Assembly: GCA_028749115.1 (NCBI GenBank)
Contig: JAQURD010000004.1
Coordinates: 47,982-111,981, forward strand
From: Acidobacteriota bacterium
GTDB taxonomy: Bacteria; Acidobacteriota; Aminicenantia; Aminicenantales; Saccharicenantaceae
Length of the DNA stretch: 64,000 bases
Reading direction: 5' to 3'
Below, one piece after another: positions 61,090 through 64,000 of this stretch. Both the position numbers and the translations under genes were made by a program. How positions within the stretch are numbered: the stretch's first letter is position 1; each line of letters begins with the position of its first letter. The notes under the pieces were generated by a model. It saw nothing but the letters and a program-made list of their open reading frames with translations, did no database searches and was not told where the DNA came from.

Positions 61090-62550
61090 ATGCTTATAAG
61101 ACGGGGAAAACTGGTGGTGGTTGTGTGTCTTATTATGTGTCTGGCAGTTGGATTATCAGCTGAAGTCAAGAAAATTAAAAGTATGGGCAGCTATACCTTT
61201 GTTCGGGTGAGAGGGGATATACCAACTCCAGAGGTCATGAAAATGCTGGCAGATCGTTATGCTGGCGAAATCAAATACGGCTTTGATCAGGCTGGATATG
61301 GAGATATTTATTTGGCCTTTATAGAGCAGTTGAAAAGTGCGCAATTTGAAGATACTACCTGGAATATTGGTGAGACTGTTAAGTGGATGCTTTTCCGTTC
61401 CCAGGGCAAAATTAAAGTAACGGGGCCTCTCGAATGGGCCGGGAAAAAACCACTTGAGGTTTTTAGCGTTAAAGTAAAAAGAGGATTTAAGACTTATACC
61501 TTTATTATACCTAAGCCGTGTGGCAACATAGCGCTTATTGATGAAGTGGAACAAATTCCCGAGGCGATTTGCAGTCTTAAAGTTTCACCGGTTAAAGCTA
61601 ATATTAATGATCCGATTACTGTTGATATGAGCGGCAGTCAGGAGGCTAAAAACCTTAAAGTTGAAGTTTTTGATAAGCAGGGTAATAAAGTGTCCAGTAA
61701 AGATCTGGTCCTTGAAACAGCCAGATGGCAAACCAGGATAGAGAAGCCAGGTGAATATGTTTTTAAAGGAACAGCTCTGAACTTTGCTGATAAACCATCT
61801 GCCAATGTCTGTGAAACTCTTGTCTATATTAATTTCCCGCCCATAGCCCAGGTGGTACCGGGTTGCTTAGAATGCCGTGAATATGTAGGGCGTCCACTTA
61901 CTTTTGATGCTTCAAATTCATCTGATCCTGATGGGGAAGTGGCCAGAGTGACATTTGAATTAGCCGACAACAATGGGCAGATAGTTGATTCAATGACGGC
62001 TAGCCAGAAACCTTTTATCTGGAAAAAGACTCTCTACAGACCAGGAAAGTATACAGTTTCTGTAACTGCTTATGACAATGATGGTGCTGCTTCAACAGTC
62101 ACGTCTGATTCTAGAAAGACTATTAGTGTGACAAGAAAAACCCTGTTTATTGCTGCTGAGGCAGGCTCCTTACTGGCGCATGGCTCCTATACAGCTTTTG
62201 GCTTTGCCAGAATGGGAATGTTTCTATGGCTGAATCCAGATAAGACCAGTCTGACTTTTACCAGTGGGGCTGCTGCTCCTTTTAAAGGCAGCCCATGGAA
62301 AGCGGTCATCAGCGTCAATCTTTTAGGTAATATTCATTTCGGCCCGGTTTTCTTAGGTCTGGGTGCGGGCTTCATGACGAAAGAGAGATCTGACCGGAAG
62401 GCTGGAGCTGATGGAGTGGGACAACTGGGAGTAACTTTATCAAACGATTACCTCAAAATGTGGCAGCTCTATTTTGAATTCCGGGCTCCTATTGGACGTT
62501 CATTTTCTGATTGCCATAAGATGGCAGCCGGGCTAAGATACAACTTTTGA
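61090..62550 (+). CDS. Exported PKD-domain outer membrane protein (paralogue 1)
   Basis: The 486-residue protein has a signal peptide (about 1-24) and an N-terminal domain of unknown type (about 25-160, conserved RVRGDIPTPEVMKMLADRY). An Ig-like region (about 160-245) and a PKD domain (about 250-340, with DASNSSDPDGEV) follow. The C-terminal part of about 135 residues is rich in alternating and aromatic residues and ends in LRYNF, fitting a small outer-membrane beta-barrel or OmpA-like anchor. Cysteines in KPCGN, EAICSL and PGCLEC are shared with the next gene. Probably a surface protein; the function is unknown. Confidence 0.75.
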   Translation: MLIRRGKLVVVVCLIMCLAVGLSAEVKKIKSMGSYTFVRVRGDIPTPEVMKMLADRYAGEIKYGFDQAGYGDIYLAFIEQLKSAQFEDTTWNIGETVKWMLFRSQGKIKVTGPLEWAGKKPLEVFSVKVKRGFKTYTFIIPKPCGNIALIDEVEQIPEAICSLKVSPVKANINDPITVDMSGSQEAKNLKVEVFDKQGNKVSSKDLVLETARWQTRIEKPGEYVFKGTALNFADKPSANVCETLVYINFPPIAQVVPGCLECREYVGRPLTFDASNSSDPDGEVARVTFELADNNGQIVDSMTASQKPFIWKKTLYRPGKYTVSVTAYDNDGAASTVTSDSRKTISVTRKTLFIAAEAGSLLAHGSYTAFGFARMGMFLWLNPDKTSLTFTSGAAAPFKGSPWKAVISVNLLGNIHFGPVFLGLGAGFMTKERSDRKAGADGVGQLGVTLSNDYLKMWQLYFEFRAPIGRSFSDCHKMAAGLRYNF

Positions 62551-62557
62551 TTTGTGC

Positions 62558-62590
62558 TTGACCTGTTTATCAGGAAAAAAGTGAGGTCAA
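62558..62590. repeat. Inverted repeat between the two PKD/barrel genes
   Basis: A perfect 7-bp pair TTGACCT (62558-62564) and AGGTCAA (62584-62590) with 19 bp between them lies just after the first paralogue and 30 bp before the -35 of the second. It could be an operator or a weak terminator-like stem (inner CCTG/CAGG followed by A-rich sequence). Confidence 0.35.
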
Positions 62591-62619
62591 TAAGAATATA
62601 AAAATGATGTGTTATTTTC

Positions 62620-62648
62620 TTGACAAAGGGTTAAGTTTTTTATTTAAT
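62620..62648 (+). promoter_or_regulatory. Promoter of the second PKD/barrel gene
   Basis: TTGACA (62620-62625), a 17 bp spacer and TTTAAT (62643-62648) lie 34 bp before the ATG at 62683, which has GGAGGTGA upstream. Each paralogue therefore has its own strong promoter. Confidence 0.75.
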
Positions 62649-62682
62649 TAAAGACAAAAGGTAATTTACAGGAGGTGATCAT

Positions 62683-64000
62683 ATGAAAAATAAAAAGATT
62701 CTGGCTTTGACGTGTTTAGTGTTGACCCTGGTTTTGTTATCCCATGCTTCTGCCGAGGTAAAAAAAATAGAATCCTTAGGTCAATACACTTTTGCCCGGG
62801 TGCGAGGCAAGATTCCCACGCCAGAAGTGATGAAGATGCTGGTTGAACGCTATTCAGCCGATATTCAAACTGGCTTTGTCCAGGCAGGCATGAGTGATAT
62901 TTATCAGCCATTTATTGATCAATTAAAGACGGCCGAATTTGAAGATACTACCTGGAAAGTGGGTGAAACAGTCCAATGGATGTTATTCAGATCCAATGGG
63001 AAAGTCAAAGTTAGCGGGCCGTTGGAATGGGCAGGCAAAGAGCCAGTTGAAACTTTTTCAGTTAAAGTCAAGGTTGGTTTTAAAACTTATACATTTATGA
63101 TTCCCAAACCGTGTGGAAATATCGCTTATGTCGGTATGGTTGAAGAGATTCCTGAGGCTATTTGCAGTCTTAAAGTTTCTACGGCCAAAGCTAATATCAA
63201 TGATCCAATTACTGTTGATATGAGTGGCAGTCAGTTTGCCAAGAGTCTTAAAGTTGAAGTGTTCGATAAACAGGGAAATAAAATAGCCAGTAAGGATTTG
63301 ACGCCAGAAGCTGCTAAGTGGCAAACAAAGCTTGATGAGCCTGGCGATTATGTTTTCAAGGGTACGGCCATCAATCTGGCTGACAAGCCATCAGTTAATT
63401 CTTGCGAGGCCCCGGTCTATATTAATTTTCCGCCTGTAGCTACCGTTGCCCCAGGTTGCACTGACTGCAAGAATTATTATGGACGCCCAGTTACTTTTGA
63501 TGCCTCGGGTTCATCTGATCAGGATGGTGAGGTGACGAAAGTTTCCTTTGAGTTAAAAGATCCCGATGGTCAGGTGGTTGATTCTTATGTTGATGGTGAG
63601 AAACCATTTACCTGGGAAAAAGCGCTTTATAAAGAGGGCACTTATACCATGTCGGTAACTGCTTATGATAATGATGGTGCTATCTCAGCTCCCTCCAGCA
63701 AGAGCTTCAGTATTACCAGGAAAAAGCTCTTTGGCATGATTGAATTAGGCCCGATGCTGGCCCATGGTGGAAGCGGTGGGGGTGATGAAGTGCTCATAGG
63801 TGAATATGCTGCCGTCCGGGCCGGCCAGTATTATTATGACTTGCCCGATTATGTTGCCTACTTATTTATCAGGCCAGGGTTGTTTGCCTGGCTTAAGCCA
63901 GATAAGTTCAGCCTGACCTTTGCCGTTGGCGCGGGAATTCCTCTTAAGGGTTCTCCCTGGAAAGCCCTTATTACGGCCGATCTGCTGGCTAACCTGCATC
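62683..64000 (+). CDS. Exported PKD-domain outer membrane protein (paralogue 2), partial at right edge
   Basis: At least 439 residues lie in the window. The order matches paralogue 1: signal peptide, a domain starting EVKKIESLGQYTFARVRG, the Ig-like region (KANINDPITVDMSGSQ is shared exactly), a PKD domain (DASGSSDQDGEV) and the start of the barrel. An extra stretch of about 30 residues rich in Gly and Tyr (LAHGGSGGGDEVL ... DLPDYVAYLFI) is inserted at the barrel start. The frame is open at the window edge. The pair arose by tandem duplication. Confidence 0.8.
   Translation, partial: MKNKKILALTCLVLTLVLLSHASAEVKKIESLGQYTFARVRGKIPTPEVMKMLVERYSADIQTGFVQAGMSDIYQPFIDQLKTAEFEDTTWKVGETVQWMLFRSNGKVKVSGPLEWAGKEPVETFSVKVKVGFKTYTFMIPKPCGNIAYVGMVEEIPEAICSLKVSTAKANINDPITVDMSGSQFAKSLKVEVFDKQGNKIASKDLTPEAAKWQTKLDEPGDYVFKGTAINLADKPSVNSCEAPVYINFPPVATVAPGCTDCKNYYGRPVTFDASGSSDQDGEVTKVSFELKDPDGQVVDSYVDGEKPFTWEKALYKEGTYTMSVTAYDNDGAISAPSSKSFSITRKKLFGMIELGPMLAHGGSGGGDEVLIGEYAAVRAGQYYYDLPDYVAYLFIRPGLFAWLKPDKFSLTFAVGAGIPLKGSPWKALITADLLANLH

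Overview
The window looks like a chromosomal segment of a Gram-negative, diderm bacterium of moderate GC content. Evidence for an outer membrane includes an OmpH/Skp-type chaperone, ExbD, lipoproteins and PKD/beta-barrel surface proteins. The mix of exported S9 peptidases, alkaline-phosphatase-superfamily proteins, DUF6599, DUF362, a short (type 3) ProS and a two-domain protein disulfide oxidoreductase is most reminiscent of Candidatus Aminicenantes/Acidobacteriota-like lineages. That placement is an inference from family content, not a search result. There is no rRNA, no CRISPR array and no intact mobile element; one tRNA (Arg, ACG) is present.

Layout. 1-8.3 kb: partial Tat-signal AmmeMemoRadiSam radical SAM protein, DUF362, DUF6599, AI-2E-family permease, then a minus-strand run rnc-pyrC-pyrR-ribF-DUF1844, and mazG. 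8.4-13.5 kb: prfB with a programmed +1 frameshift, an nfeD-slipin-SPOR operon, an HU-like protein and coaE. 13.5-15.9 kb: two PilZ-type proteins around a LuxR-type regulator whose receiver lacks its acidic residues; an 0.8 kb gene-poor stretch lies here. 16-25 kb: proS, an exported PCMT and DUF192 on plus; three pseudopilins and pnp/rpsO on minus; a 54-residue small gene, a PAP2 phosphatase and an M23 peptidase. 25-36.7 kb: two exported S9 peptidases, a two-ATPase/two-permease ABC operon, a lipoprotein, a nitroreductase and a membrane metallophosphoesterase. 36.7-44.3 kb: OmpH, two small unknown or regulatory genes, an Oxa1/EMC3-like membrane protein and three consecutive alkaline-phosphatase-superfamily genes. 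44.3-52.7 kb: a disulfide oxidoreductase, a class III aminotransferase, a GH78 rhamnosidase, and an HD-GYP/HEAT pair. 52.7-60.9 kb: a decayed IS-like stretch, an RNase H-like exonuclease, a Zn-ADH, tRNA-Arg, a nucleotide-kinase-like protein, DUF1015, an acyl-CoA dehydrogenase, a lipoprotein pseudogene, exbD and an ACT protein. 61-64 kb: two tandem paralogous PKD/beta-barrel genes; the second runs off the right edge.

Expression signals. Many genes have readable sigma70-type promoters (TTGACA, 16-18 bp, TATAAT-like) and GGAGG-type ribosome binding sites. Three genes (DUF362, nfeD, and the first phosphatase of the triple cluster) instead have a perfect TATAAT only 9-10 bp before the start codon and no Shine-Dalgarno, which predicts leaderless mRNAs.

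The most promising candidate for an undescribed system is the triple-phosphatase cluster with its membrane partner (37.6-44.25 kb). The three enzymes are predicted to sit in different places (no targeting signal, membrane-anchored, and Tat-exported). They share the same predicted Ser nucleophile and are tightly coupled translationally.
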